This document shows positions 8,017 through 17,059 of a stretch of DNA of 64,000 nucleotides, in pieces. The stretch comes from Aliarcobacter cryaerophilus. GTDB taxonomy: Bacteria; Campylobacterota; Campylobacteria; Campylobacterales; Arcobacteraceae. The stretch spans positions 372,001 to 436,000 of the forward strand of contig NZ_CP060694.1 in assembly GCF_014352935.1 (NCBI RefSeq). Reading direction: 5' to 3'. Below the pieces are notes generated by a model, which ran no database searches, was not told where the DNA came from, and was given only the letters and a program-made list of their open reading frames with translations. How positions within the stretch are numbered: position 1 is the first letter of the stretch; each line of letters opens with the position of its first letter. The translations under genes were made by a program, and so were the position numbers.

Positions 8017-10017
8017 TTGAGATTTTTAACTATATTTATACTTCTTGTCTCTCTTTTAAATGCTAAAGATAGAGATTTCTATTATAGTTTTATAGATTCA
8101 AATGGAAAGCAGATTCCAACAAAAACAAAAGAGACAATAATAAATACTTTAAATCAGCTAGATGAGGTTAAAGCAATAGCACTTGATGGAAAACTTCATG
8201 AGGCTTTTGAGAAATTAAAAATTATAAAAGATAATAATAAAGTATCACTTTTAAATTCTGATATTTTAATACTTTATTCTGAGTTGGTTATAAAAACAAA
8301 CTCAAAACAGCATATTAATAGTGCTTCAAATGAGCTTGAAGTAGCTATAAATTCATCGCTTATAGATCAAGAAGATTTATTAAAAGCTTATTTAATTTTG
8401 ATAGATTTAAAGCTAAATATAAATAAAGTAGAAGATGCACGATATTATGCTCAAACAGTAGTAGATATTTTTGATGATGAAGAGGCAAAATCAAGAGGAA
8501 AAATATCTTTAGCAAAGATTTTTAAGTACCAAAAAGATTATAAAAAGGCTTCTAAAACTATTTTTGAAGTATTAAACAGTACAGAGGATAAAAATATTGC
8601 CTCAATTGCTGCAAATGAACTTTTTGATATATATTTGCTTGAAGGTAAAAAAGATGAAGCAAGTGAACTTATGCGACAAATTTTATTGACAAATCCATCT
8701 TTTTACTCTAGTGATTATATAGTGGCAAATCAAAGAGTTGATTTACTCTTAAAACTAGATATGAAAACTTTTGCTATAGATATTTTAAAAAATTTAATAT
8801 TAACTTCAAAAAAAGATGATGTTTTAGAGCAAACAAAATATAAATTGGCAAATTTATATATGAGTTTATACGACAAAACAGATACTTACTTAAATCTTGC
8901 AAAAATTTTATATAAAGATATTATAGATAACTATCCAAAAAGTGAGAATTTTGATAATGCATCTATGTTTTATGATGAGATAAAAATGAGACAAAAAGCT
9001 ATTTTACCAAATGTAGTAGCAGATAAATATCCAGAAAATGAAACTATGCAAAATAAGGCACTTCTTCAAGAGTTGATTAATAATAATTTTAATAAAAAAT
9101 ATGAAGATGTAATAAAAATGAAAAAAGTCTATAAAGATATTCCAAAGGATGTCTTAAAAAGATTTGGTTATGAAAATGTTGATGAACTTTTAGATATGTC
9201 ACATTTAGGACTCATTAAAGAGTATTTAAAAGAGGAAGATTGTATTAAATTAAGTTATATTTTAAAAGATTTAAAAACAGATATTTTTAAAGATATAGTT
9301 AATGATGATAATTTAAAACAAGAGTTTATTAGTTGTATGAGAGAAGTTCCATCTATTGAAAACTATAAACAAATTAAAGATATCTTTAAAGATACAAAAG
9401 ATTTAGATATTTATCTTATTTTAGAAGCTATGGCTCTTGATGTTGAAGAGATAGATGATGCTTTGTATTACTCATCAAAAATAGAAAAATCTAAAGATAA
9501 AGAGATTTTAAAAGAGGAGTTTTTGTATAAATATCAGATTTTAAAAATTGATAATAATACAGGAAAATTAGATAGATTTTTTAAAAATAGTTTGGAAAAT
9601 AATGATTTAATTGAGGCAAATATAGAAAAACCAATAATTATTGATTTTTATTATGATTTATATCTATATTTAATAAAAGAAGGAAAAGAGGAAGAGGCAT
9701 TTAAGGTTTTAAATTCTTTAAATAATAAGCAAAATGAGTTTAAAGCTTTTGTTTATTCTCCTTTTGTAGAGAGTGAATTATCAAGATTATTAAAAAAACA
9801 AAATAATTTCCAAGGTGCAGTAAACTATTTAGTACTTGCCTTAGAGCATGCTAAAAATATAAAACCAGAGGATGAGGTAAAACTTTACTACGATATTTTA
9901 ACTTTGTATGATAGTTTGGGACAAAAAGAACAAAAAGAGATATATTTACAAAAGTGTAAAAATATAAATATAGAAGATAATTTTTATAAAAATATGTGTA
10001 ACGGAATGAATCCATGA
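8017..10017 (+). CDS. Secreted helical-repeat protein of the flagellar operon, possibly PflA-like
   Basis: This 666-residue protein starts at TTG 8017 and has a clear signal peptide (about residues 1-16, ending LLNA). The mature part is entirely alpha-helical in character with repeated helix pairs such as DEASELMRQILLTNP and NFQGAVNYLVLALEHAK, which suggest tetratricopeptide-type repeats. In Campylobacter and Helicobacter the periplasmic TPR protein PflA is part of the motor disk structure that recruits stators. Location in a flagellar operon, export signal and architecture are consistent with PflA, but I see no sequence motif that proves it. It overlaps fliI by 4 nt. Confidence 0.55.
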   Translation: MRFLTIFILLVSLLNAKDRDFYYSFIDSNGKQIPTKTKETIINTLNQLDEVKAIALDGKLHEAFEKLKIIKDNNKVSLLNSDILILYSELVIKTNSKQHINSASNELEVAINSSLIDQEDLLKAYLILIDLKLNINKVEDARYYAQTVVDIFDDEEAKSRGKISLAKIFKYQKDYKKASKTIFEVLNSTEDKNIASIAANELFDIYLLEGKKDEASELMRQILLTNPSFYSSDYIVANQRVDLLLKLDMKTFAIDILKNLILTSKKDDVLEQTKYKLANLYMSLYDKTDTYLNLAKILYKDIIDNYPKSENFDNASMFYDEIKMRQKAILPNVVADKYPENETMQNKALLQELINNNFNKKYEDVIKMKKVYKDIPKDVLKRFGYENVDELLDMSHLGLIKEYLKEEDCIKLSYILKDLKTDIFKDIVNDDNLKQEFISCMREVPSIENYKQIKDIFKDTKDLDIYLILEAMALDVEEIDDALYYSSKIEKSKDKEILKEEFLYKYQILKIDNNTGKLDRFFKNSLENNDLIEANIEKPIIIDFYYDLYLYLIKEGKEEEAFKVLNSLNNKQNEFKAFVYSPFVESELSRLLKKQNNFQGAVNYLVLALEHAKNIKPEDEVKLYYDILTLYDSLGQKEQKEIYLQKCKNINIEDNFYKNMCNGMNP

Positions 10018-11318
10018 ATATAGACGAAATTATAGATAACATAGATTCAAATAATTTAAATATAGCCTTTGGAAGAGTTGTAAATATCTCTGCTGTTACT
10101 TTAACTGCTGTTGGTTTAGATGTTGCTGTTGGAGATATTGTAAGAATTGAATCAGTACAAAAGCTATATACAGTTTTAGGAATGGTTACAGTTTTAAATG
10201 ATGATATGTTTGTAATTGTTCCATTTTCATTTATAGATGGCTTTAAGATAAATGATAAAGTATTTTTACAAAGAGATGGACTTACTATAAAGTGCGGAAA
10301 TGGTCTTTTAGGAAGAGTTGTAAATGCTTTGGGAGAACCTATTGATGATTTGGGAAAAATAAGAGATTTAGATACAAATGCACCTATAAATAAAGAGAGT
10401 ATGTCACCACTTGATAGAGGGATTATTGATCAAAAATTTGCAACGGGTGTAAAGGCTATTGACTCAATGCTTACATGTGGTAAAGGTCAAAAAGTAGGTA
10501 TTTTTGCAGGAAGTGGAGTTGGAAAATCAACTCTTATGGGAATGATAGTTCAAGGATGTGAAGCAACTATTAAAGTCATTGCACTTGTTGGAGAAAGAGG
10601 AAGAGAGATTCCTGAATTTATTCACTATAATTTAAATAACAATTTAGAAAATACTGTAATTGTAACAGCAACTTCAGATGAGTCACCACTTATGCGAAAA
10701 TATGCTGCTTTTACAGCTATGAGCATAGCTGAATATTTTAGAGATAAAGGGCATGATGTACTTCTTATGATGGATAGTGTTACTAGATTTGCTATGGCTC
10801 AAAGAGAGATAGGTCTAAGTACAGGAGAACCACCAGTTAGTAGGGGGTATCCACCATCAGTGTTTGCACTTTTACCACAACTTATGGAAAGAGCAGGCAA
10901 TAGTAAAAAAGGCTCTATTACAGCATTTTTTACAGTTTTAGTTGATGGAGATGATTTAAATGATCCAATTGCAGATCAAAGTAGGTCTATTCTTGATGGA
11001 CATATAGTTTTAACAAGAGATTTAACAGAACAAGGTTTTTATCCACCAATAAATATATTAAAATCAGCTTCTAGGGTAATAGATAAAGTTGTTACAAAAG
11101 AGCATTATAATGATTTTTTAAAGTTAAAAAGAGTATTATCACTAATAAAAGAGAACGAAGTTTTAATTAGAGTTGGTGCATACAAAAAAGGTATGGATCT
11201 TGAGTTAGATAGTGCAATAGCGAAAAAAGAGAAAGCAAGAGAGTTTTTAACACAAGGAACTCTCGAAAAGTACTCTTTTGATGAAATTGTTGCAAATTTA
11301 AGAAAGGTGTTAATATGA
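10014..11318 (+). CDS. fliI: Flagellar type III secretion ATPase FliI
   Basis: This 434-residue F1-like ATPase energises export of flagellar proteins. It has the Walker A motif GIFAGSGVGKSTLMG (about residues 162-176), VALVGERGREIPEF, the Walker B region DVLLMMDSVTRFAMAQREIG and the family segment GEPPVSRGYPPSVFALLPQL. The short N-terminal region is typical of the FliI rather than the F1 beta subunit. It starts 4 nt inside the upstream gene and overlaps flgL by 4 nt. Confidence 0.96.
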   Translation: MNIDEIIDNIDSNNLNIAFGRVVNISAVTLTAVGLDVAVGDIVRIESVQKLYTVLGMVTVLNDDMFVIVPFSFIDGFKINDKVFLQRDGLTIKCGNGLLGRVVNALGEPIDDLGKIRDLDTNAPINKESMSPLDRGIIDQKFATGVKAIDSMLTCGKGQKVGIFAGSGVGKSTLMGMIVQGCEATIKVIALVGERGREIPEFIHYNLNNNLENTVIVTATSDESPLMRKYAAFTAMSIAEYFRDKGHDVLLMMDSVTRFAMAQREIGLSTGEPPVSRGYPPSVFALLPQLMERAGNSKKGSITAFFTVLVDGDDLNDPIADQSRSILDGHIVLTRDLTEQGFYPPINILKSASRVIDKVVTKEHYNDFLKLKRVLSLIKENEVLIRVGAYKKGMDLELDSAIAKKEKAREFLTQGTLEKYSFDEIVANLRKVLI

Positions 11319-12448
11319 TATCATTAAATTCTACAACATATAGATTAGGAAATTTAGATAATTATCAAGCAAAACTTAATTTTCAGATGGGTGGAAGTAA
11401 ACTTCAATTTGGAAGCGACGATTCTGTTACTTTTGGAAGATTAACTCATACAGAAGATAAAATAAAAACTCAAAAGGGAATTGTAGAGCAAATAGAGAGA
11501 GCTGATGTTTTAAACAAGACATCAGATACTGCAATGAAAGAGGTAAAACTTCTTTTAGAAAAGATAAAAGCGGAAGAGCTAATAAAAGCAAATACTTCTA
11601 CAACTAGTATTGAAGGTCTTGAGGCGATTGCTGGAGTTATTGAAGGTTATAAGCAAAATTTATTTAATCTAGCAAATACTCAAACAGAAGGTCAATATGT
11701 TTTTGCAGGAAGTGATGCTTCTGTTAAACCTTTTTCTATGAATCCATCTGGAAAAGTAACATACAATGGAGATTCAGAATTAAGAAAAGTTGCAGTTGAT
11801 GAGGGTTCTTATAGAGAAAGAGGGATAAACGGAATAGATGCTTTCTTTTATGTTGCCGATAGTGCTTCAAAGGGCGCTACTTTAACTTTTAAAGCTGGTG
11901 ATAGAATTACAGACCAAGATGGAAAAGAGTGGGTTTTTGATAATGTTGCAAATACACTTACTAAAACAAATTGGGATGGTTCAACTCAACCACCATTAGC
12001 AGTTACTCCTCCCGTTGCTCCAGCAACTGAATATACAACTACTGTGCCAAATATAGATGGTACAAAATTTGAAGCAAGAAGAAATATGTTTGATATGTTA
12101 GATGAGGCAATTAGTAGCTTAAGAGGTCTTGATAGTGCAGGAAATCCTACTTTAACTTATGAAGATAGAAGAACTGGTATTTCAAAAGCTATTGATGAAT
12201 CTACAAAAGCTTACGATACTGCTGTTATTGCTCATTCAGAATTGGGAGCAAAAAATAAAACTTTTGAAGTATCAAAAGAGAGAGCTGAGTCTAAAATTAC
12301 ACAACTAAGTATTCTTGAAAAAGAGCTTGGAAATTCAAATTTGACTGAAGTTGCTACAGAGTTAAAGGCTCTTGAAATATCTTATACAGCACTTTATTCA
12401 ACAATAAATAGAACATTTGAGTTATCTTTAACTAATTTTTTAAGATAA
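11315..12448 (+). CDS. flgL: Flagellar hook-associated protein FlgL (HAP3)
   Basis: This 377-residue protein has the flagellin-like terminal helices expected of FlgL. The N-terminus contains YQAKLNFQMGGSKLQFGSDD and TSDTAMKEVKLLLEK, then LANTQTEGQYVFAGSD, a characteristic HAP3 segment. The C-terminus ends ALYSTINRTFELSLTNFL. The central part (about residues 150-260) includes a Pro/Thr-rich stretch, probably a surface domain. FlgL connects the hook and the filament outside the cell. Confidence 0.88.
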   Translation: MISLNSTTYRLGNLDNYQAKLNFQMGGSKLQFGSDDSVTFGRLTHTEDKIKTQKGIVEQIERADVLNKTSDTAMKEVKLLLEKIKAEELIKANTSTTSIEGLEAIAGVIEGYKQNLFNLANTQTEGQYVFAGSDASVKPFSMNPSGKVTYNGDSELRKVAVDEGSYRERGINGIDAFFYVADSASKGATLTFKAGDRITDQDGKEWVFDNVANTLTKTNWDGSTQPPLAVTPPVAPATEYTTTVPNIDGTKFEARRNMFDMLDEAISSLRGLDSAGNPTLTYEDRRTGISKAIDESTKAYDTAVIAHSELGAKNKTFEVSKERAESKITQLSILEKELGNSNLTEVATELKALEISYTALYSTINRTFELSLTNFLR

Positions 12449-12465
12449 ATTAGTTTATTTAGTAT

Positions 12466-14577
12466 ATGAAGTTTAGTTTTAAAAATATTTTCTCTAGGGA
12501 TTTAATAGCAGTAGCATTGTTTTTATCAATGCTTGCTATTATTATCATACCTCTAAATCAAGTTGCTATTGACTTTTTTATATCTATATCTTTAGCTTTA
12601 TCTTTTTTAATTTTATTAATTTCTCTTTATATACAAAAGCCAGCAGATTTAACAACTTTTCCAACACTTTTACTAATTTTGGTTATATTTAGATTAGCCC
12701 TTAGTATTGCAACAACGAGATCTATTTTAGCAGATGGACACAATGGACCAGATGCTGTAAGTACAATTATTTCAGCTTTTGGAGAGTTTGTTGTTGGCGG
12801 AAATATGGTTATTGGGGTTGTTATTTTTATTATTTTAGTTTTGATAAACTTTATGGTTGTAACAAAAGGTGCTACAAGGGTTGCTGAGGTAACTGCTAGA
12901 TTTACACTTGATTCAATGCCTGGTAAACAAATGGCTATTGATGCAGATTTAAATGCTGGATTTATTGATGATAAAGAGGCACAAGAGAGAAGAAAAGCAC
13001 TTATAACAGAAGCAAACTTCTATGGAGCAATGGATGGGTCATCTAAATTTGTAAAAGGTGATGCAATTGCTGGTATTATTATTACAGTTGTAAATATTGT
13101 TGGTGGACTTTTGGTTGGTATTTTTCAACACGATTTACCAGCTAGTGAAGCTGCAAGTATCTATACAATTTTAACTATTGGAGATGGACTTGTTGCACAA
13201 ATTCCAGCTCTTTTAACATCAACTGCAACTGCTATTATAATAACAAGATCAAATACAGATGATGAAAGATTTGCAACAAGAGCTGTAAATCAACTTTTAA
13301 AAGATACAAAATCTCTTATTTTAGTTGGTATTGGTTTAATGCTTTTTGGATTAGTTCCAGGTTTCCCTACTGGAATTTTAATGACAATGGGACTTATGAT
13401 ATCAGCTTTAGGTTACACTATTATTATGATTGATAAGGGTGAAGATAATATTGTTACAAGATTTTTTAAACCACAAGTTCCTAAAAAGATTGAAAAACCA
13501 GAAGATTTAAAAGAGAAGAAAAGAGCAGCAGCTGTTCCTGACGAGAGTCAAAGTATAGAAACTGTAATGAAACTTGAAGTTTTGGAGTTAAAACTTGGAA
13601 TTAGACTTTTACAACTGGTTCAAGGTAACTCAGAACTTCTTGATAAAATAAAAGCGATAAGAAAAAATATAGCTTCTGAGTTAGGATTTATAATACCACA
13701 AATAAGAATTTCTGATGATACAACTTTAGGAGCAAATGAGTATCAATTTTATCTAAAAAGAATTCCAATAGTAAAAGGAAGAATAGAAGTAGATAAACTT
13801 CTTGCAATGGGTGGATTATCAAGTGAGCATCTTGATGGAATAAAAGTAAAAGAACCTGTATTTAATCTAGATGCTGTTTGGATTTCAAAAGATTTAAAAG
13901 AAGATGCTTTGATGAAAGGGTTTACAGTTGTAGATGCTCCAACAATTATATCAACTCATATATCAGAAATTATTAGAAAATATGCAGAAGATATTATTAC
14001 AAGACAAGATGTTGTTGATATTGTAGAGAGATTGAAAAAAGATTTCCCTATTGTTGTTGAAGAAGCTATGAAAGTTGCTTCATATGGAAGTTTGTTAAAA
14101 GTTTGTAAAGATTTGCTTCATGAAAAAATTCCAATTATAGATATGCTTACAATAATTGAGGCAATAGCAGATATTGCTGAGTTTACAAAGGCTCCAGAGA
14201 TACTCTTAGAGCATGTAAGAGCAAAACTTTTTAGACTTATTACTCAAAAATATAAAGATACAGATGGAGTTTTACATATAGTTACTATTAAACCAGAGCT
14301 TGAACAACAGTTTATAGGAAAACTTCAAGATCATCATGGTGCAAGTCAGTTGATGTTAAGTATTGCAGAGATAAATAATCTTGTAACAAAAACAAAACAG
14401 CTTTTAGATGATATTGAGAAAAAAGGTTTTTCAAAAGTTGCAATGGTTGTTGATCCTGTTTTAAGAAAAAGAGTATCAGAAATTTATGAGAAGTTTGGTC
14501 TTTCTATTCCTGTTTTATCTCACGCAGAGCTTGATTCAAAAGCAAATTTTGCTATTGAAGGAACTTTAGAGTTCTAA
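12466..14577 (+). CDS. flhA: Flagellar export gate protein FlhA
   Basis: This 703-residue protein has about eight membrane segments in the first 330 residues and a large cytoplasmic domain. The FHIPEP-family signature lies in the loop PGKQMAIDADLNAGFIDDKEAQ, followed by FYGAMDGSSKFVKGDAIAG. FlhA forms the nonameric export gate that binds chaperone-substrate complexes. It starts 17 nt after flgL and ends the flagellar run in this window; no strong ribosome binding site is visible before the ATG. Confidence 0.96.
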   Translation: MKFSFKNIFSRDLIAVALFLSMLAIIIIPLNQVAIDFFISISLALSFLILLISLYIQKPADLTTFPTLLLILVIFRLALSIATTRSILADGHNGPDAVSTIISAFGEFVVGGNMVIGVVIFIILVLINFMVVTKGATRVAEVTARFTLDSMPGKQMAIDADLNAGFIDDKEAQERRKALITEANFYGAMDGSSKFVKGDAIAGIIITVVNIVGGLLVGIFQHDLPASEAASIYTILTIGDGLVAQIPALLTSTATAIIITRSNTDDERFATRAVNQLLKDTKSLILVGIGLMLFGLVPGFPTGILMTMGLMISALGYTIIMIDKGEDNIVTRFFKPQVPKKIEKPEDLKEKKRAAAVPDESQSIETVMKLEVLELKLGIRLLQLVQGNSELLDKIKAIRKNIASELGFIIPQIRISDDTTLGANEYQFYLKRIPIVKGRIEVDKLLAMGGLSSEHLDGIKVKEPVFNLDAVWISKDLKEDALMKGFTVVDAPTIISTHISEIIRKYAEDIITRQDVVDIVERLKKDFPIVVEEAMKVASYGSLLKVCKDLLHEKIPIIDMLTIIEAIADIAEFTKAPEILLEHVRAKLFRLITQKYKDTDGVLHIVTIKPELEQQFIGKLQDHHGASQLMLSIAEINNLVTKTKQLLDDIEKKGFSKVAMVVDPVLRKRVSEIYEKFGLSIPVLSHAELDSKANFAIEGTLEF

Positions 14578-14604
14578 TTTTTTTTCATTTTTTTAAGGAT
14601 TTTT

Positions 14605-15789
14605 TTGAAATATTATATTAATTTTTTAAGAGATAAACCTATTATTAGAAGTTTATCTTTGGTGAACTTTATTGCATCTTTTGGTGCATGGTTTTCTACT
14701 GTTGCAATTTATACTATGGTTGTAGAGTTTGGTTCAAGTGAATTTGCTATTGCAATTGTTACAGCTATGCATTTTATTCCAGCAATCTTAATAGCCCCAT
14801 TTAGTGGAAGTTTAATAGATAGATTAAAAATAAAACCACTTATGGTAACTTTACTTTTTATAGAGTTATCTATGACTGCTTGTTTTTTATTAATTGAAAC
14901 ATCCTCACAACTTTGGTTACTTCTTATTTTTATTTTTATACGAATGAGTGCTGCTTCAATGTTTTTTTCAAGTGAAATGTCACTTTTGGCAAAAATTGCC
15001 ACTGGAAAAGATCTTCAAACAGCAAATGAGATACAATCAATAATTTGGTCATTTACTTATGCCGTTGGAATGGCTCTTAGTGGTTTTATAGTAAATTTAT
15101 ATGGTGTAAAAGCTGCTATTTTGATAGATGTTGCTATTTTTGTACTCGCTTTTTTTGTTTTTCTTAATATTAAAATAAATATAGAATACAAAAAAGTTGA
15201 AGAGAAAATTTTAGAACTTATGATTGATGGTTTAAGATATATTAAAAATAATAAAATTATTTTACATCTGATTTTTTTACATGCAAGTGTAGGGCTTACT
15301 AGTTATGATGCTTTGATTACTATTTTGGCAAAAAATGAGTATAAAGAGCTTATAGCTGTCCCTCTTGCTATTGGGCTTTCTAATGCTGTAAGAGCAGTTG
15401 CTCTTATGATTGGACCAATATTTTTAAATAAGATTATCAAAAAAGATAATCTTCACTATCTTTTAGTTTTTCAAGGGATTACAATAATAATTTGGGCATT
15501 TGCTCAAAGTGATTTTTATTTATCTTTAGGTGCTCTGTTTTTTGTAGGATTTAGTACAGCATTTTTATGGTCTTACACTTATGCTCTTTTACAAAATCAT
15601 TGTGATAAAAGGTATATAGGAAGAGTAATATCATATAATGATATGTTTTTTATGCTAGCAAATGTTCTAACAACTCTGTTTATTGGAACTATGGCACATA
15701 TTACAACAACTTCAATTATTACGATATGTTTAGGAGTTGCATTTTTACTTTATGCTTACTACTATACAAAGATTTATTCAAAAATTTAA
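14605..15789 (+). CDS. Major facilitator superfamily transporter
   Basis: This 394-residue protein has about 12 hydrophobic segments. It carries the MFS loop motif SGSLIDRLKIKP (about residues 67-78) between segments 2 and 3, and a second half that repeats the pattern. The start is TTG 14605, with AAGGA at 14595-14599. It resembles the EntS-like drug/siderophore exporter group in general layout, but the substrate cannot be read from the sequence. It lies 27 nt after flhA and may be cotranscribed, although a flagellar role is unlikely. Confidence 0.85.
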   Translation: MKYYINFLRDKPIIRSLSLVNFIASFGAWFSTVAIYTMVVEFGSSEFAIAIVTAMHFIPAILIAPFSGSLIDRLKIKPLMVTLLFIELSMTACFLLIETSSQLWLLLIFIFIRMSAASMFFSSEMSLLAKIATGKDLQTANEIQSIIWSFTYAVGMALSGFIVNLYGVKAAILIDVAIFVLAFFVFLNIKINIEYKKVEEKILELMIDGLRYIKNNKIILHLIFLHASVGLTSYDALITILAKNEYKELIAVPLAIGLSNAVRAVALMIGPIFLNKIIKKDNLHYLLVFQGITIIIWAFAQSDFYLSLGALFFVGFSTAFLWSYTYALLQNHCDKRYIGRVISYNDMFFMLANVLTTLFIGTMAHITTTSIITICLGVAFLLYAYYYTKIYSKI

Positions 15790-15792
15790 TTG

Positions 15793-15798
15793 TATAAT
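15793..15798 (+). promoter_or_regulatory. Probable extended -10 element for the flavin reductase gene
   Basis: TGTATAAT lies at 15791-15798, 20 nt upstream of the ATG at 15818. AAAAGGAG between them serves as ribosome binding site. An extended -10 with weak -35 is the usual promoter form in Campylobacterota. Confidence 0.5.
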
Positions 15799-15817
15799 GA
15801 TTTAAAAGGAGAAAATT

Positions 15818-16381
15818 ATGATTTTAGACTACAAAGATGTAAATGATTTAGATAGATACAAAATAATGTCAGGAAGTATAGTTCCACGACCAATTGCTTG
15901 GATAGTTACAGATGATGATGGAGTTTTAAATGCAGCTCCTTTTTCTTATTTTATACCAATTTCAACAAACCCAGCTTTGGTTATAGTTGCTATTGGAAAA
16001 AAAGATGATGGAAGCCCAAAAGATAGTTTAGCAAATATTTTAAAAACAAAAAAAGCAACTATTTGTTTTCCAAATAAAGATAATGTTGAAGAGTTACAAA
16101 AATGTGCTACACCTTTATGTAAAAGCGAAAGTGAAATAGAGAAATTTCAAATTGATGTAAAAAAAGAGTTAGAGGATTATCCACCAATGGTAAGTTCTAC
16201 TCAAACTGCACTTTTTTGTGAATATTACGATACTTACAAAGTTGATGGAGATACAACACCAGTTGTTTTAAAGATAAATTTTCAATATATACAAGATGAT
16301 AGAATAAATGAGCGAAATCATACAAAAATCGAAAGTATTGGAAGATGTGGAGTTACTTTTAAAGCTATGGTAGATTTATAG
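15818..16381 (+). CDS. Flavin reductase family protein (FMN-binding split barrel)
   Basis: This 187-residue protein has the flavin reductase-like motif SGSIVPRPIAWIVT followed by AAPFSYFIPISTNPALVIVAIG, the FMN-binding signature of the split-barrel family. Proteins of this group reduce flavin with NAD(P)H or bind FMN as oxidoreductases. The partner cannot be inferred. It has its own promoter-like sequence and a strong terminator, so it is probably monocistronic. Confidence 0.88.
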   Translation: MILDYKDVNDLDRYKIMSGSIVPRPIAWIVTDDDGVLNAAPFSYFIPISTNPALVIVAIGKKDDGSPKDSLANILKTKKATICFPNKDNVEELQKCATPLCKSESEIEKFQIDVKKELEDYPPMVSSTQTALFCEYYDTYKVDGDTTPVVLKINFQYIQDDRINERNHTKIESIGRCGVTFKAMVDL

Positions 16382-16383
16382 TT

Positions 16384-16426
16384 TTTTATCTATCATTTTG
16401 AAATTATTTCAAAATGATAGATAAAT
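16384..16426. terminator. Bidirectional terminator between convergent genes
   Basis: A perfect 20-bp inverted repeat (16384-16403 with 16407-16426, loop TTA) lies between the flavin reductase gene (+) and the DUF350 gene (-). T-rich sequence follows on both strands, so it can stop transcription from either side. Confidence 0.85.
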
Positions 16427-16435
16427 TTATAAGTT

Positions 16436-16843
16436 TTAATAACTCATAGAACCAGCATTTAAAAGACCAATACAAATTGATAAAAATGCCATTAAAATAC
16501 CAACAGAAACTACACCTTCATTTATTTTTTCATTAAAAGAGTATTTCCCACTAATTCTTGTAACTATAAAAGCATAAGCTAGCTGAATAAATATAGCAAT
16601 AGCACCCCAAACAGCAAAGTCAAAATAAGAAACAGAGTTTTCCAAAGCACTATAAAGTGGGATAGAAACACCAATAATTGCCCCTCCAAAACCTAGTGCT
16701 GCTGCAATATTATTTTTCTCAAAAATAAGATTGTAATCATCATATGGAGTAACAAGAGCATATAGATATAAAAAAGCAACTACTAAAATAACTGCTGTAA
16801 AGAAAAATCCTAAAAAGCTTAAAAATAAACCAAATTCCATCAA
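16436..16843 (-). CDS. DUF350 family membrane protein (YjfL-like)
   Basis: This 135-residue protein has four hydrophobic segments arranged as two repeats. The loop DYNLIFEKNNIAAALGFGGAIIGVS and the C-terminal NEGVVSVGILMAFLSICIGLLNAGSM match the DUF350 family. The function is not established, although family members elsewhere accompany envelope or lipid-related genes. It is transcribed alone, divergently from the adjacent chemoreceptor gene. Confidence 0.82.
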   Translation of the reverse strand: MMEFGLFLSFLGFFFTAVILVVAFLYLYALVTPYDDYNLIFEKNNIAAALGFGGAIIGVSIPLYSALENSVSYFDFAVWGAIAIFIQLAYAFIVTRISGKYSFNEKINEGVVSVGILMAFLSICIGLLNAGSMSY

Positions 16844-16883
16844 AAATCCTTTTTTTGATAATTTTATCGAAAAGTTGTTATAT

Positions 16884-16904
16884 AAAGCTTATATATTAAG
16901 CTTT
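16884..16904. promoter_or_regulatory. Palindromic candidate operator in the DUF350/chemoreceptor intergenic region
   Basis: The sequence AAAGCTTA, five bases, then TAAGCTTT is a perfect 8-bp inverted repeat 40 nt from the DUF350 start and 156 nt from the chemoreceptor start. The half-site spacing suits a dimeric regulator. A weak hairpin role cannot be excluded. Confidence 0.35.
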
Positions 16905-16948
16905 AGAACAAATATATCAACTTTTTAATAATAAAAATATAAGTTGAA

Positions 16949-16987
16949 AGTTACAACAAAATTACCGTTTAGTTACAACTTAATTAC
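16949..16987 (+). repeat. Tandem direct repeat upstream of the NIT chemoreceptor gene
   Basis: Two 17-bp copies (AGTTACAACAAAATTAC at 16949-16965 and AGTTACAACTTAATTAC at 16971-16987) match at 15 of 17 positions and start 22 bp apart, two turns of the helix. This geometry is typical of tandem response-regulator binding sites. They lie about 70 nt upstream of the chemoreceptor start. Confidence 0.45.
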
Positions 16988-17059
16988 ATCTTAAAATTCA
17001 TAAACTCCTATTTAAATAATAAAGAATATATTACAAAAAATATTATATTAGGAAGCAAA

